Assembly: GCA_033398695.1 (NCBI GenBank)
Contig: CM065802.1
Span: forward strand, 208,277,096-208,341,095
Source of the DNA: Orobanche coerulescens
Lineage: Eukaryota; Streptophyta; Magnoliopsida; Lamiales; Orobanchaceae
Direction of reading: 5' to 3'
Length of the DNA stretch: 64,000 nucleotides
Shown: positions 11,616-23,254 of the stretch, piece after piece
Layout of the letters: each line of letters opens with the position of its first letter
Numbering within the stretch: position 1 is the stretch's first letter
Made by a program: the position numbers and the translations under genes
The notes under the pieces: model-generated
Databases searched by the model: none
What the model was told of the DNA's origin: nothing
Seen by the model: the letters and a program-made list of their open reading frames with translations, nothing else

Positions 11616-14033
11616 TGTAACACCCCAAACTAGGCGGATATTACAGTGCCGTGGACCCCCGACTGGGACCCACCAGGCGAATGAAAACGGATGAATTACA
11701 CAGGGTAAAATGTAGTACCGAACCACATTACAACATCAATTACTCCGATTAGGAGTTTCAGACAACACACCCAGAATAAAATAGAATACATGTGTATTTT
11801 ATGTGACGATAAAATACACAACACTGAATGAAATGAGTATTCAAACGGAATGTCTGCAGCGGAATAAATAAAGGAAACATAAATGACTGAATAAATGACT
11901 GAACAGACTGGGGCCCCCTTCTAGTATCACTGGGACTCCTCGCCGTCACCGTGCTCTCCCCGTGCTTTAGCCTTGCCATGACACAAGCAGTATCCCCAAC
12001 GGAAATATTTCTGAACAACAATCCTCAAGAGTTGAAAATACACAATCATGAGTTATCCGCGATTATACAATATCCCGTCGAAACATACGCAATCAAACAT
12101 GCTATATGAATCAACAAATGATACGGCTCAAAGGAATGGCGCCACACTACGTCCGGGATGGAAATGTGTCCGTGCACAAGCCACCAACGAGTATCGATCG
12201 AATACCCGTGTGGTCTTGTACCTAATCAGTCTCACGAAGCCATCAACTCGTGTGCACAGTCCAATGTGAGGCCACCAACCAACACACGACTATAATGTGC
12301 CCGACATGAAAATCCTACACATACCAACCGGCACGCCAGTGTGACCCGGAATGCCACAATATGACAAAAGTGACAACGAAAATGAATCATGACTCACCAA
12401 GATTAAATGACGGTGAAATGAATGACCGCTTAATGAAATGATTGGAACCGTCGTTCCTTATGACTGAGGTGATTATTTGACAATGACAAGTTTTGATACG
12501 GTTAATACAATGATGAATGAATTACGATTATGAATGAACAACCTCAAAAGGAATGAATATCCTTTTAACCGAGTAAGAATTAACTTACACAATACCGATG
12601 AAGAATGTGCGTCCACGAACAACGTCCTAAATGAAATGCCGGTCGCTCGAACAACCTTGAATAGCAATAAGTACCGACAATCGTTCAATACACGTATCAA
12701 GCAAAAGCGATCATAATCGATCCAAACGTCGATACAACAATATTCGAACTCGAATATATCGAAACCAACTCCAAGATGAGTATTTCAAACCATCAAAACA
12801 CTTTCAATGATATCAATAATCCATTAGGAATCCATAATTCATGATTACAACAACATCAATCGGAAAATCCCCAATTAACCGAAGTCAACCCCAAGGGTTC
12901 TTGAAATAATTCGAAAATAACCATTAAATCCATAGAATATATTTATCCAAGGTAGATAATCCATATCTAACATATTCCAATGATAATCCAAGCTTACACG
13001 AAGGAATCGGAAGGAAAACCCAAAATCCGAAATTCTAGATCCAAGAAATTAATACCTTTGATTCGGTGTTTTGGAGATGATGAAGTGATGATTAATCCAA
13101 CTCAAAGACTTGAAGATGATGATTGATGATTACACCTTGAAGAACACTCTCTAAATCGCCCAAATCGCCAAGAACCGACGGGAGGAAGAGAAAAAGATGA
13201 CAAATGACGAAGTCGACTAAAGCCCATCGATTTATAGCGGTCCGGTTAGCGTGCGCTAGCCCTTGTGCATAGCGGGCGCTAACGAGTAATTTGGGTAGTC
13301 CAGTACCCACTGTCCGAACACGGAAGCGCGCACTACGTACCTTTTTGTAGCGTGCGCTACAGCCATATCATTAGCGTGCGTTAATGCTCATAGTTAGCGT
13401 GCGCTAACGAATAATTTGATGCCCGATCGGAATCCGTAACCGCCGACCTCGGCGACCTCGATAGCGTGCGCTACAACCATCATTTAGCGTGCGCTATAAT
13501 ATCGATGCGACGCTAAAAACAACACATAGCGTGCGCTATGAATTAATCCAGTGCAGTCCAGTAGCCACTGGACTCAACCTGATCCGTCCCTAGCGCGCGC
13601 TACTCCACATATATAGCGTGCGCTACTATAACCCGTTAGCGCGCGCTACTTACCACTCGTAGCGTGCACTACAAATAACTCACCTGCAGTCCAGTACCTT
13701 ACGGGTGCGGCCTGGCAACCTTAGCGTGCGCTAAAGCTGAGTGGTAGCGTGCGCTACCTATACCCAATTAGCGTACGCTAAAAGGAGTACGTAGCGTGCG
13801 CTACTCCTCACGCACAGTTCGCAACGAAAATGACAATGATGATAAACACGGCACGAAACTTCAATCAGATTAGTGATGAATAACGATTGATACACGATAC
13901 AATTACTCTGAATGATGAATACCATGACTGAATCTGAGTGACAAATGATTAATAATGAGTGAAAATTACTGAGTATCAATTACTGAATGATAAATACTGA
14001 ATGATAATTACTGAATTATAACCGGGTATTACA
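11616..14033 (-). mobile_element. G: solo Gypsy LTR with the largest palindrome array
   Basis: Starts TGTAACACCCCAAAC and ends GGGTATTACA, between perfect GATTA duplications (11611-11615 and 14034-14038). Length is 2418 bp with no interior, so it is a solo LTR. A TATA box (TATAAAT on the minus strand) lies at 13230-13236, preceded by at least 17 palindromes at 13247-13803. Its target was LTR F. Confidence 0.88.
13230..13803 (-). promoter_or_regulatory. Array of about 17 TAGCGYRCGCTA palindromes with TATA box in G
   Basis: Site starts include 13247, 13270, 13325, 13348, 13372, 13395, 13462, 13485, 13527, 13591, 13614, 13637, 13660, 13722, 13745, 13769 and 13792. Within groups the step is 23 bp (occasionally 24), about two helical turns. 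The minus-strand TATAAAT box follows at 13230-13236. Confidence 0.75.
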
Positions 14034-14667
14034 GATTAAAATGGTGAAAGATGTTGGGATGTTGTTAAATCCATACTAGGAACTCAAAGATGTTGATGGG
14101 TGATGATATCAGGCCAAAATCCATGCTTAAACACCCTCAAGATCGTCCAGATCGCCGGAAGGAAGAAAGGGGAGGAAAAAATGACGAAAGTTGATCTATG
14201 CAGTCCTATATATACTGTCAACAGTTAGCGCGCACTATGGCATACGTAGCGTGCGCTATCGGCTGCAAAATGTAGTCCAGAAACTTCGGCCAGACTCCGT
14301 TAGCGCGCGCTAATATATGTGTTTAGCGTGCGCTAATTGTACATTGTGTAGTCTTTGCTATTTCGATCATAACTCCTTCGTCCGGACTCCGATTGACTCA
14401 TCGATTGAACTATTGGAAAGCTAACTTGATGCTCTATCATATGGAAAAGATTCAGAACTTTTGGAGTTTCTAGGAATTGATGGTGATTTTACGAAGTCGA
14501 ACTTGTACGTGGAAAATTCAAAATAATACGGCGATTAATCCGAAACAATATAAAAACTTGCTCGAATGACGAAATGTGCTGAACGAAATATGTTAAAAAT
14601 GTGTAAATGAACACAAGAAAGTCACTAGAATTGAAAAAATATAGAAATGGAAAGTACCGGTATTCCA
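14034..14667 (-). repeat. LTR F, U3 segment with palindromes
   Basis: Contains a TATATATA box (about 14207-14214, minus strand) and four TAGCG..CGCTA palindromes starting at 14226, 14247, 14301 and 14324 (steps 21 and 23 bp). It ends TATTCCA at 14667, before the GATTC TSD. Confidence 0.75.
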
Positions 14668-16073
14668 GATTCCACAGAGAGGACTTTGATGGTGAAGTAA
14701 AAATATTTCTATCCTATTAAACCAAATTATATTAAACTCTAACCTAGTCCCAAATAATTTGATAGTTGGAACGATTGAAATAATTGCAATAAATAATAAT
14801 AATTTTTAATTGAATTTTAGGTAAATAGATTTTTAAATAATTTACTAGGGTTTATAATCTACCAATGTCTATTTATTATTTATTTTATATATTAATTCCA
14901 AGAAATTTAGGGAATAGATTCTGAAATCAATCTCATTATTTCCCTATAGATTTAACAATAGTACAAAATTATAATTCAAATATAGATTTTTCTTCGCTCG
15001 AAAAGTGTAATTTCTAAGCATTATATGTATCCAATTTAATGGAAAACAAATAATCAAAGAAATTAACTAATATCAATAATCACAAAGCAATGAGGAATTT
15101 ATAACTATCAAAAATACGTGATATAATTGATGAAATAATATTCTCCTATTGAAGCAAAAATTATAATCATTAAAAACAATTAGTTGGAATTATTATATAA
15201 ATATTAATAATAATATGGACATGATTTCATCATAACCCTAGTAAAAAAAATTACTTACTAATAATAACAACACAAATAAATAAATATTTCATAATATTAT
15301 TACTCAAATATAATTTTATTACACAATATTTTTATTTCCCTCTCTTACAATAACATCTCTCTATTTTTCTCCTCTTTTTTTCTCTCAACACCCTCTCCTA
15401 TTTATACTACTAATTTAGAATTTTTCTTAATACAACTAAATAATAAATAAACTTATACTAAATAATAAATTAACATATCACTAATTATTTTAATACAACA
15501 CTCATCAATAATACACATCCAAACAAATCTAAAAATCACCCTACAATAATATCATCCGATCTGCCATGTCATCAGCTGACGTGGTGCTTTTTCTGACGTG
15601 TCAGATGAGTAGGATGACATGCATGCATGCTGAAGTCATGGATGATGTCACTCTATAATTGACTTAGCTTGTCCAATCCGGTTTTGACACGTGGCACGTT
15701 ATCACAGGTCCGCATGTTTAATTGTCCTCCAAACTTCGAACGACCATAACTTACTCATACGAACTCAGATTTGGGTGAACTTTATTTCAAAAAGATCGTA
15801 TCGACGAGACGAATAAATGAGACCACCCATGTCTATGTTCGGATTCTGGAAAAATATCACCCTTGAACCAATTGATATATTTTGTACTGAATGGTTAACC
15901 TATAGATATAATTTAATTCTAATTAATTATTCAAAAATAACACAAAGTTACAGGAAATTCTAAACAAGTGAAATAATAAAAATATGCAGTAAAAATTATA
16001 AATTATCACACAAAACACACAATTATATATATATATAATATTAATAAAAATATTACTAAAAATATATCAAACA
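14668..16073 (-). repeat. E4 3' LTR, main segment
   Basis: Colinear with the right E4 LTR from about 46779 onward and ends ATATCAAACA. The minus-strand TATA box CTATTTATA lies at 15388-15396. Compared with the right LTR it lacks about 185 bp between CTGACGTG repeats near 15592. AT-rich, no open frames of interest. Confidence 0.88.
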
Positions 16074-17815
16074 AATTCCCCCGCACTTATCTTTTGCACG
16101 CCCTCGGCCAAATCTTATACCCGAATAGTAATATTCATATGTTGAAAAATTAATGGCAAGACCAATATCAAGAGAAAACAAGTGATCATGACCCAAGTGA
16201 GATCAGAGAAAAATAGGATGTCGCACCAAATTCTAACAACTTCATTGTGATTCAAATGCAAAAAGATTCAATACCCTCACGGTGGATGTCACTCTTCACT
16301 CAAGTGTATATACGGGATACTCGAGAAGAGTTCACTCATATCAAAGCATAATGTGTCATTACCATATGCTTGGTCAAAAATCAAATCTCCACTACTAAAA
16401 AGGATAAACTCATGCATAAATCAAAAGGTCTTTCTTTTGTTTGTAACATGGCTTTGGGTATGGGTAGGATAAAGGAAAAATTATGAGGTTTGCTAGCCAA
16501 GATCAATTGTGAATTTAGATGCGTAACAAATCCTATAAATAATAATCAACATCCCTTCTTTTGTAATAAAAACACTCAAACAATCATTCCCAAGTTATTT
16601 TGTATTTCACATGGTAATTGAATATTCATCTGACAAGGTCATACTCTTGTGTAAAAAAAGTATGCAATGGATCTTCTGGAAGGAATTATGTATCACTCAA
16701 GGGATAGTTCAACTGTTATTTTATGTATACATAGTGATTATTTTCGCACTTGACCTCCCGCATTTTTTTTTCTGGCCGTTCTCTTTTTTTTTTCTTTTTT
16801 CTTTTTTTGGCCTTTATTTATATTTATTTTTTATTCGGTTCAATACTCCAATTTACTTCGCACCCTTTCAGTTTCAACGAAAGCTCTTGATCTCCACATT
16901 ACTCTTATGAACATCGGTCCCTTTTTGTCACACATCTAGTTCACAATTAAATCTTTGACCAGAGGGTGCAAATGGATGAGTCATCAACAAGACTGGATAA
17001 TGGCTAAAGTAATGTGCTTGATTAAAAAAATGGGCTAAGGCTCAATCGGGCTTCTAAGGATAAAATGTAATGGGTGGAAAAATATAAGCGAACAAGGGGT
17101 TAATCCTAATTGCATTTATCATCTTAATGCAAGAGTTTATGAGTGTAGTCTCGAAATGAATAAATGAGCAAGTTCTAGAATGAACACAATATGTTTGACC
17201 ACAACAAAAAATATAGAGCGTATATATAAGGATTGCTCTAAGGCTCAAAACTCACGAAAAGGGTGTTGTGTACTGAATCTCATGCATTTTCATCCAAATC
17301 TATTATCAAAACCAGTGAAACATCCCAAAAATGATTTTTTCACTAATGTTTTCTCAAAAAAATGGTGCCGTGATTTTCAACCTCTTTTTTATATTATATA
17401 TATATATACACACCTTCCCCCACACTTAATGATAAACAATATCCTTATTGGGTAAAAAGAACAATGGAGTAAGGGTTTAAAGAAGGCTTCCCTGTTTATG
17501 AAAGATGACGCTTCGCTCAAGCCTTTATTGGACCTGCAAGAAATAAGTGTGGCAAAACAACAAAAGAAAATATATACCCGGAAGTATAACGCAAACAACC
17601 TAGATGCACTTCAAGAGAGTCAAAGAGTCGCCTTACGCTGCCATCAATGCTTTTATTAAAAACAAACGATAAAAAATACAGTAATAGAAATAACAATATG
17701 TAAATCATGGATAGATGCGCGTCAAGAGATCGAAAAAACTCCATACGCTGCCATCATTTTAATGATTTTTACACCCGATAAAAAGTAAAAACAACAAGAA
17801 GAATGAAATGGGATA
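16074..17815 (-). other. E4 non-coding 3' region with terminal and internal polypurine tracts
   Basis: On the minus strand AAGTGCGGGGGAATT abuts the 3' LTR (16074-16088), and a second, very similar tract TTAAGTGTGGGGGAAGG lies at about 17413-17429. Poly-T runs occur at 16764-16810. Two diverged copies of a roughly 110-bp unit (CAAGAGA..ACGCTGCCATCA..CGATAAAAA) lie at about 17610-17800, just downstream of the LOG fragment. Open frames here are short and low-complexity; I support no gene. Confidence 0.6.
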
Positions 17816-18153
17816 TCAAAGGGAAAGGAATGCATCATTTTTGCATTTTTGTATAGTGAAATATTTCATCCAAACAATATTAGCTAGTGCTTGATCTGGT
17901 TCAGGAACAATGCAATAAGTTTTTTGATCAGCTCTTCTGGTGTTGTTGCAACGACTATGATTCGTTTAGCACGCTCAGAAATAAAACCTTTTTCAGAAGA
18001 GTAGTCGATGAAAGATAGTAAACCATCAAAGAAACTATAGACATTTAGCAGACCAATTGGTTTCTTATGAACATTTAGCCAGGCTCTGGTAACCACATGA
18101 AAAAGTTCCTCAAGAGTGCCAAAACCACCGGGAAGAGTGATAAAGGCATCAGC
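17816..18153 (-). pseudogene. LOG-like cytokinin phosphoribohydrolase, C-terminal part
   Basis: LOG enzymes release active cytokinin bases from riboside 5'-monophosphates in the cytosol. Reading leftward from the E5 insertion, the family signature is intact (FITLPGGFGTLEELF), followed by NVHKKPIGLLNV, FFDGLLSFIDYSSEKGFIS and RIIVVATTPEELIKKLI. A one-base frameshift near 17912 gives an early TAG at 17884-17886; the neighbouring frame continues as PEPDQALANIVW to a TGA at 17816-17818. The N-terminal part lies across E5 at 27259. The signature fits the LOG8/LOGL10-like clade better than LOG1 (recall, not a search). No intron interrupts the part seen. It lies inside E4 in sense orientation. Confidence 0.85.
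18149..18153. repeat. TSD of element E5, left copy (TCAGC)
   Basis: TCAGC precedes the left E5 LTR and recurs at 27259-27263. Removing E5 and one copy restores the LOG frame across an Asn-Ala-Asp-Ala-Phe stretch. Confidence 0.95.
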
Positions 18154-19476
18154 TGTTGCGATATTTCCTACACGCAAGTGCACGTCATCGTTTACAAGTA
18201 ATAAAGTGATAAGTAGAGTATCGTTCCCACGAGGACTAAATCTCTAACTACCGATTTTTTCGTATTCCAATTTTATCTGAACAATCGAATTTGGGATTTG
18301 CGATTAATAACTAAAAGAATTACTAAAAGACTAGTAGAAAACAATATCTTGGATAAAAGAAATCAAATGATGAATAAGTCCAGGGTTCTGAATCCACCTT
18401 AGTTTATCCGAATTTACTCTCGATTATCCGTAATAAATAATTTTCCCAATTTATTGAAGGCGGAGATTGCTAATATATTCTACCGCCTCTCCCGAGGTCA
18501 ATAGATTTATCTAAAGGCGAATAACGCACTCTATCCCTAGGTGAGTTAATTCGTCGATAGGCAAAAAGCATGAAATCTCCTAAAGGCCACGTAGTTCCTA
18601 TGAGTATATTCCTATCTCACAGAATAAAACAGTCCTCACCAATAGTTCCTCACCAAATCTCCTCTCCCGATTCGAAGTGAATGATTAAATCACTACAACT
18701 ATTGGCCAGATAATTGCAAGCATTAAACATAATTGGGAAAACTCAATAAAAAGGTAATAAATTGGATAATCTCAATCAATTCGTCAAAACAAAGGTTTCA
18801 TCAAAACCCTAGATTAGGGTTTTAGCCTGACATACTAAAAACTAAAAATACAGAATAAATAAATGGAAGCATAAAATTCAAACGCAGATGAAGCTCGGAT
18901 TCCTCCGTTCTTCAGCTTCCGCCCTCTGCCCTTGAAGTCTTCTGCTTCCCTCTTCTTCTGCCATCTCCAAGTTTAAGCTCTCAAAGATTAAAGATCCAAA
19001 GATTCCAAGATGATTTAATTAGGGTCTTAAACTCTATTTATAGCTCAACATATCCTCCAAATCGCGTCCGTATTAGTCGGTCGAAAACTGGCTTCCAAAC
19101 GGCCCAAAATCCGCGCGGACATACAAAAACCGCCAAGTGTGCCGCGGCTCACTAAACCTGTGCCGCGGCACATCGCCTTTAGCTGAATGCCTGGGCGTTA
19201 ATTAATTCTTCTGTGCCGCGGCTCACTGGCCAGGCTGCGCACGCAGTACAGTTACTCGCCTTGGCCGGTGTCTTCCTGTGCCGCGGCTCAGCTTCCTTGT
19301 GCCGCGGCTCAGAGTCCAGATTTGCCGTTTTCGCCCGTTTTGCCTCGTTTTAGCTTCCAGACTTCAATTTCCTGTCAATCATACAAAATTAAGGCATTAA
19401 AAGCTCATTTAGACGATTTCACTCTCAAAAATACTACAAAATAATGATAAATAAGCGTATAAAAATACGCCTAACA
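18154..19476 (-). repeat. E5 3' LTR
   Basis: Begins TGTTGCGATATTTCC and ends GCCTAACA on the + strand, colinear with 25934-27258. Contains the TATA box CTATTTATA at 19034-19042 (minus strand TATAAATAG) and a five-copy palindrome array. Confidence 0.95.
19034..19310 (-). promoter_or_regulatory. U3 TGTGCCGCGGC palindrome array and TATA box, E5 3' LTR
   Basis: Sites start at 19138, 19159, 19212, 19277 and 19298; two pairs are spaced exactly 21 bp. Each is a full palindrome (..GGCACA) or a half-changed form (..GGCTCA). The array lies upstream of TATAAATAG on the coding strand. Confidence 0.7.
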
Positions 19477-19491
19477 AATACCCCCAAACTT
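19477..19491 (-). other. E5 polypurine tract
   Basis: AAGTTTGGGGGTATT on the minus strand directly precedes the 3' LTR, as in Athila-type elements. Confidence 0.88.
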
Positions 19492-20700
19492 AAGCCTTTG
19501 GTTGTCCTCAAGCAAAAAGAATTAAATTCAATAAAAGAATGTCGTGAATCATCGTGCAACTCATAGTGTTCAACCTAATCAATACTATCCTGTAATTCTC
19601 TCTAAATAATACGAGTGTCATAAAAGCGAGCTGCACTCAGAATAATGATTCCGCAAAGTAATCAAATTCAGTCCTAGTCACTCGTTCATGAAGAAAATCC
19701 AGCTCAAAGATTAACAGAACGTGAGTCAAATCGACCGTCAATATGAAAGGCTAAAATAAACAAGCTAGTTCGTCCCGTTGCACAGTCTAATGGCACAATA
19801 TTCAAGAGTTTCATAACAAATAAACCTCGGACAGTATCCCCTTATATAAATGTTCAAAAATTTGATTCGAGTCGACCACTAGGTTAGGATCTCGGGATGT
19901 TTCATCGGGATAATCCTAGGGTGGAACTTCCATTCTCATGTATTAGGAAACCGTTTGACGTAAAAGACACTCATGGGGCACATGGATGCTTCTAGTTACT
20001 AAGTTCCCGTCTACAGCGGAGAAACAACTCGAATATATAATTTCCGCATGTCCGAATCAAGGTTGCCGTTTTACGCGAGAGTAAACAGCGGGTCACGCGA
20101 ATACCCCCGGTTACTAGGCTCCCTTTTCTTGGCACATGTGAAATAACTAAATCACTAGTCTAATCGGGGTCGTCGTTTTACGCGAGAGTAAACAACGGTT
20201 CACGCGAATGCCCCCGGTTACTAGACTTCCCTTCATAGAACAACATTATCTCGACTTTAGGGAAAAACTGACCGACTCTAACCTCAATCTAAGTGCCAAC
20301 ACGACTAAAGAAACAGTACGACTCACTATCCGGAAAATGTAGCCAAACGTATTGACGGTGATTTTAAAACAAGTATGTATCGTCTCTTATCTGCCAAGAC
20401 CTCTACAATCACGAAAAATTTCGGACCTAAATGAATACTAAGCAGAACAGAAATAACTGACTACAACTCGACCGCTTCTTCAGAGAGAAAAAACAGTGTC
20501 GTAACATCAGTATCACACAAATAGAAGCACGAAAAATTCACGAATAAAGAAAACTAAGACAAGCAAGGCTATCTTAAAAAAAAATTTTACGCAAGGTAAT
20601 GAAAAGTGCAACGAAATAAAGTACAGCAAGAAAATAAAATACAGCAATGAATGTAGCAACTGAAAGTAAATCCCCCCCAAACTTAGGACGTACATTGACC
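19492..20700 (-). other. E5 non-coding 3' region with repeat pair and second PPT-like tract
   Basis: No credible coding sequence. Two copies of a unit about 107 bp apart (about 20063 and 20170) share TTTTACGCGAGAGTAAAC and CCCCCGGTTACTAG. A second purine tract, CTAAGTTTGGGGGGGATT on the minus strand, lies at about 20670-20688, close after ORF1. E4 shows the same doubling of its PPT. Confidence 0.65.
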
Positions 20701-20762
20701 TCAATGGACAAAAAAATGATATGAAATAAAAGTAAAAGGTCAAGTACTCCCCTCCAGTCAGC

Positions 20763-22141
20763 TCAGGAGCTGGTGCCTGCCTCGTCCGGTGAGGAGGGTG
20801 GTGTGGCTGGCCGTGCGGGCGCAATAAATGGCCCGTCGGGATGCAGGATATGGGCCGTCCATGCGGCGAGGTGCTCCTGATGATAAGCATCCCTCGCAGC
20901 AAGACGCCTCGCCTCTCGTCGGCTGGCCCGGCGGGCCTGCTCTCGCATCTCGGCTCTGACGGCAGCAGCAACGCTCTCCCGCTCCGTCCGCTGCTCCTCC
21001 CGCATGGCAGCCATCAAGCTCTCTCTCTCTCCTCATCTCATCTTTCTCTCTCCTCGTCTCCTCTCTAAGCTCCTCTCTCTCTCCTCAAATCCTCTCTCTC
21101 CTCCTCTCTCTGTCTCCTCAAATCCTCCCTCAGGCCATCAAACAACTCCTGCAACCTCGCTCTGTCGGGTGGTGGGCCGGCATCTCCATGCGTCAACAAA
21201 AGCGGCTCGGGGGATCCCTCGTGGGCCTCCTCTAGCAGAAATCCTCTCCCCCGAGCGTGCGCCGGCGCTCCTCCCCACTGGTCGAAGTGTGATATGATGC
21301 GGTGGTCGATCGGGGCCTGGGGGGCAAGCATCGGCTCGTCGTCTGACCAAGTCAGCCCCGACTGCCGGCATAAAGCGCAGATGAGGGAGGGGTGCTTCAA
21401 CCCCGTCTTGGCCCCCCCTGGATACTCTGGAAGATAGACCGGACCAGGATGGGGGCACGTCAAAACGCAGCCCGGAAGTGATAGCAAAAAGTGTCCGGGC
21501 GCGGGAGAGAAAGACTGTACGGATCTGGGAGGTGGGGTCAATGCGTGCGCAGATAAAATAAAGCCAGGCACGCCCGAGCCGGCTGAGGCGCGAGCTCCTG
21601 AAGTGAAAAGTGGAAGAACTCTGTGCTCGCTGCTCCCGGGCCGGACGGGCTGTGCAATGGTCTCAAGCAGGGCCTCCTTAGTGAGGCTGGTCATCACTCG
21701 GTCATAGGCTGACTCGTCAACCACCGGAAACCCAAAAAGCCTCCGAATAGCGGCCGTGGAGAAATCAACTGTAACTCCTCGGACGTCGACCTGAGTCCGA
21801 GACTCTAAAGACGGCAACGTATGCCCTACCCGAATGTGCTTCAGCAGTGCGCTGGCGTAAAACTCCTGGACGATCGAGATAACCGCTGGCTCGGGAGGTG
21901 CGGTAAATCTGGCCCACCCCATCTTGTCAATCATAGTGAGCAATTCCCCGTCCTGAGGAGCTGGAGTGAAACCCCTCTCTGGAATAAGTGGTCGTGGCCG
22001 GATCTTTTCATTGAATATCTTGTGAATTTCGGGGTCCGAAAATTGGTGCCCCTCCGCCTCGGCCCGACCACGAGAGGTCTCCCCTCGAGTAGGGGATGAC
22101 TCGGTCCTAGCTCGCTTGCTCAGCTTCTTTGTTCGCGCCAT
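20763..22141 (-). pseudogene. E5 ORF1: Athila ORF-1 / putative plant transposon protein family
   Basis: The frame opens at 22141 (MARTKKLSKRARTESSPTRG, a basic start). It continues with FNEKIRPRPLIPERGF, FYASALLKHI, FSTAAIRRLFGFP and PLICALCRQ-like segments found in the ORF beside gag/pol in Athila-type elements. After 358 codons it leaves frame in a GA-rich tract encoding Glu-Arg repeats. The neighbouring frame resumes at 21017 (REEQRTERESVAAAV..) and ends at 20763, together making a coiled-coil tail. Function is unknown. The ATG sits in a good context, eight bases after a consensus splice acceptor (see 22150-22673). Confidence 0.75.
21014..21125. repeat. CT/GA-rich low-complexity tract in ORF1
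   Basis: Runs of CTCTCTCTCCTC on the + strand encode Glu/Arg-rich coiled coil on the minus strand. Slippage here explains the frame break in ORF1. Confidence 0.8.
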
Positions 22142-22149
22142 AATCAGTC

Positions 22150-22673
22150 CTGAAAAGTATAACAGGAGGGTTTATTCACGCAAACAATAATAAAAATGAT
22201 CTACGCTCGGCTAAGGATGTCCAGCCAGAAATCCCGAAATCAACAAAAACGCATAGGTGTGAGAAGGATGAATTTGGACTTAAACGTTTAACCTGGATGT
22301 AAGGGTAGGGCTTGCTGTAAATTCAAAACGTATACGTTGCACGACATATTCAAAAGATTGCTTTTCCAAAGAAAATTTTTCACTTAGGCAATTTATCAAA
22401 TACCTTGAGGGCACAGGTTCACTTGAAGAATAAACATAGTTATAGCTCGATTCAACCCCCGAAAACCGAAACATAATTCAATCATCATCAACTCAACACA
22501 TTCAACTCATTGATATTCCGATTTAACCATGAAAAATTGATTAAAACTACCATGTTATTCCCTAACCCATCCTAGAAATTTCGAAGGAGAATAAGCATGT
22601 TCCATTCATCCAAAGCATAAACAACTTCCAAATATAAACCATAAGCGGGTAAAGATTAAAGATTGAAACGTAC
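22150..22673 (-). other. Predicted intron upstream of E5 ORF1
   Basis: On the minus strand AAAAG/GTACGT at 22674/22673 is a strong donor. TTATACTTTTCAG/GA at 22150/22149 is a strong acceptor with a pyrimidine-rich tract. The 524-bp interval is AT-rich and non-coding, and the ORF1 ATG follows the acceptor by eight bases. Splicing is predicted only from these sites. Confidence 0.5.
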
Positions 22674-22792
22674 CTTTTGAAGATTGCAAGAAGAAATCGC
22701 AGGAAAAAAATGGAAGAAGTTGGTCGGCTGGTTCGCGCGCTGGGGAGGGAAGGAGAAAGGAAGAGAATAATACCTGGTGCTCGGCCGATTGT

Positions 22793-23050
22793 GAATTATA
22801 AGCTACAGGCCTTTTCAGATTCCGCATAGTGTGCCGCGGCACAGCTAAAGTGAGCCGCGGCACAGGGTACAGTCCCTTTTACCTGTTTTCTTGTTTTGTC
22901 GTGTGCCGCGGCACAGATTTCATGTGCCGCGGCTCAATGCTCAAGTGTGCCGCGACTCATTTATGCCGTGCCGCGGCACAGGGTACAGTTGGTTTAGCCT
23001 CCCCGTGCGATTGATGTGTGCCACGGCTCACAATACCTGTGCCGCGGCTC
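22793..23050 (-). promoter_or_regulatory. E5 internal palindrome array with TATA-like box (candidate internal promoter)
   Basis: Eight TGTGCCGCGGC-type sites start at 22830, 22851, 22902, 22923, 22946, 22967, 23017 and 23038, that is, four pairs each spaced exactly 21 bp. On the minus strand a TTATAA box (about 22795-22801) follows about 30 bp downstream, then the intron and ORF1. The E5 LTR has the same motif, spacing and order. It lies inside the element, between the pol deletion and ORF1. Confidence 0.55.
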
Positions 23051-23193
23051 ATACTTCAGTTTCTTCCCTGGGACTTTCCTGCACAGAATTTTGAGAAGAA
23101 GACGTTAAAAGCGAGAGGCAGAAGCAAATTTAAGCACAAAAAATGATGAAAAATAAGAATCACGAAAGAAATGCAAAAATCTACAACTACGAA

Positions 23194-23217
23194 CTCGGGT
23201 TGCCTCCCGAGAAGCGC
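23194..23217 (-). other. Athila-type GGGAGGCAACCC hairpin
   Basis: AGCGCTT followed by CTCGGGAGGCAACCCGAG (6-bp stem) on the minus strand. I recall this as typical of Athila-type elements downstream of pol. It lies only about 40 bp after the protease ORF ends, which marks where pol was lost. Confidence 0.7.
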
Positions 23218-23254
23218 TAAGTTTATAGTCTTCAGCCGGACCTATTGGACAACG

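Larger units (their letters stand above)
1066..14667 (-). mobile_element. F: solo Gypsy LTR, interrupted by A and G
   Basis: The insertion starts TGTTATACC and ends GGTATTCCA (TG..CA) between perfect GATTC duplications. After removing A (2044-11142) and solo LTR G (11616-14033) it is about 2.08 kb: 1066-2043, 11143-11615 and 14034-14667. There is no internal domain, so it is a solo LTR, the usual product of LTR-LTR recombination. On the minus strand it has the standard layout of the Tekay-type LTRs here: palindrome array, TATA box, degenerate tandem repeats, then a motif near the end resembling the other elements. Confidence 0.8.

Noticed and set aside
16611..16910. 99-codon + strand frame rich in Phe and Leu
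   Set aside because: Made by poly-T runs in the non-coding 3' region of E4; no motif and no start context.
17884..18183. LOG start at the ATG near 18183
   Set aside because: That Met and the next residues come from the E5 LTR; LOG sequence begins only at the TSD (18153).
20513..20971. 152-codon minus-strand frame overlapping the end of ORF1
   Set aside because: Most of it is the wrong frame of ORF1 and the AT-rich 3' region; composition is random and the overlapping ORF1 tail frame is better supported.
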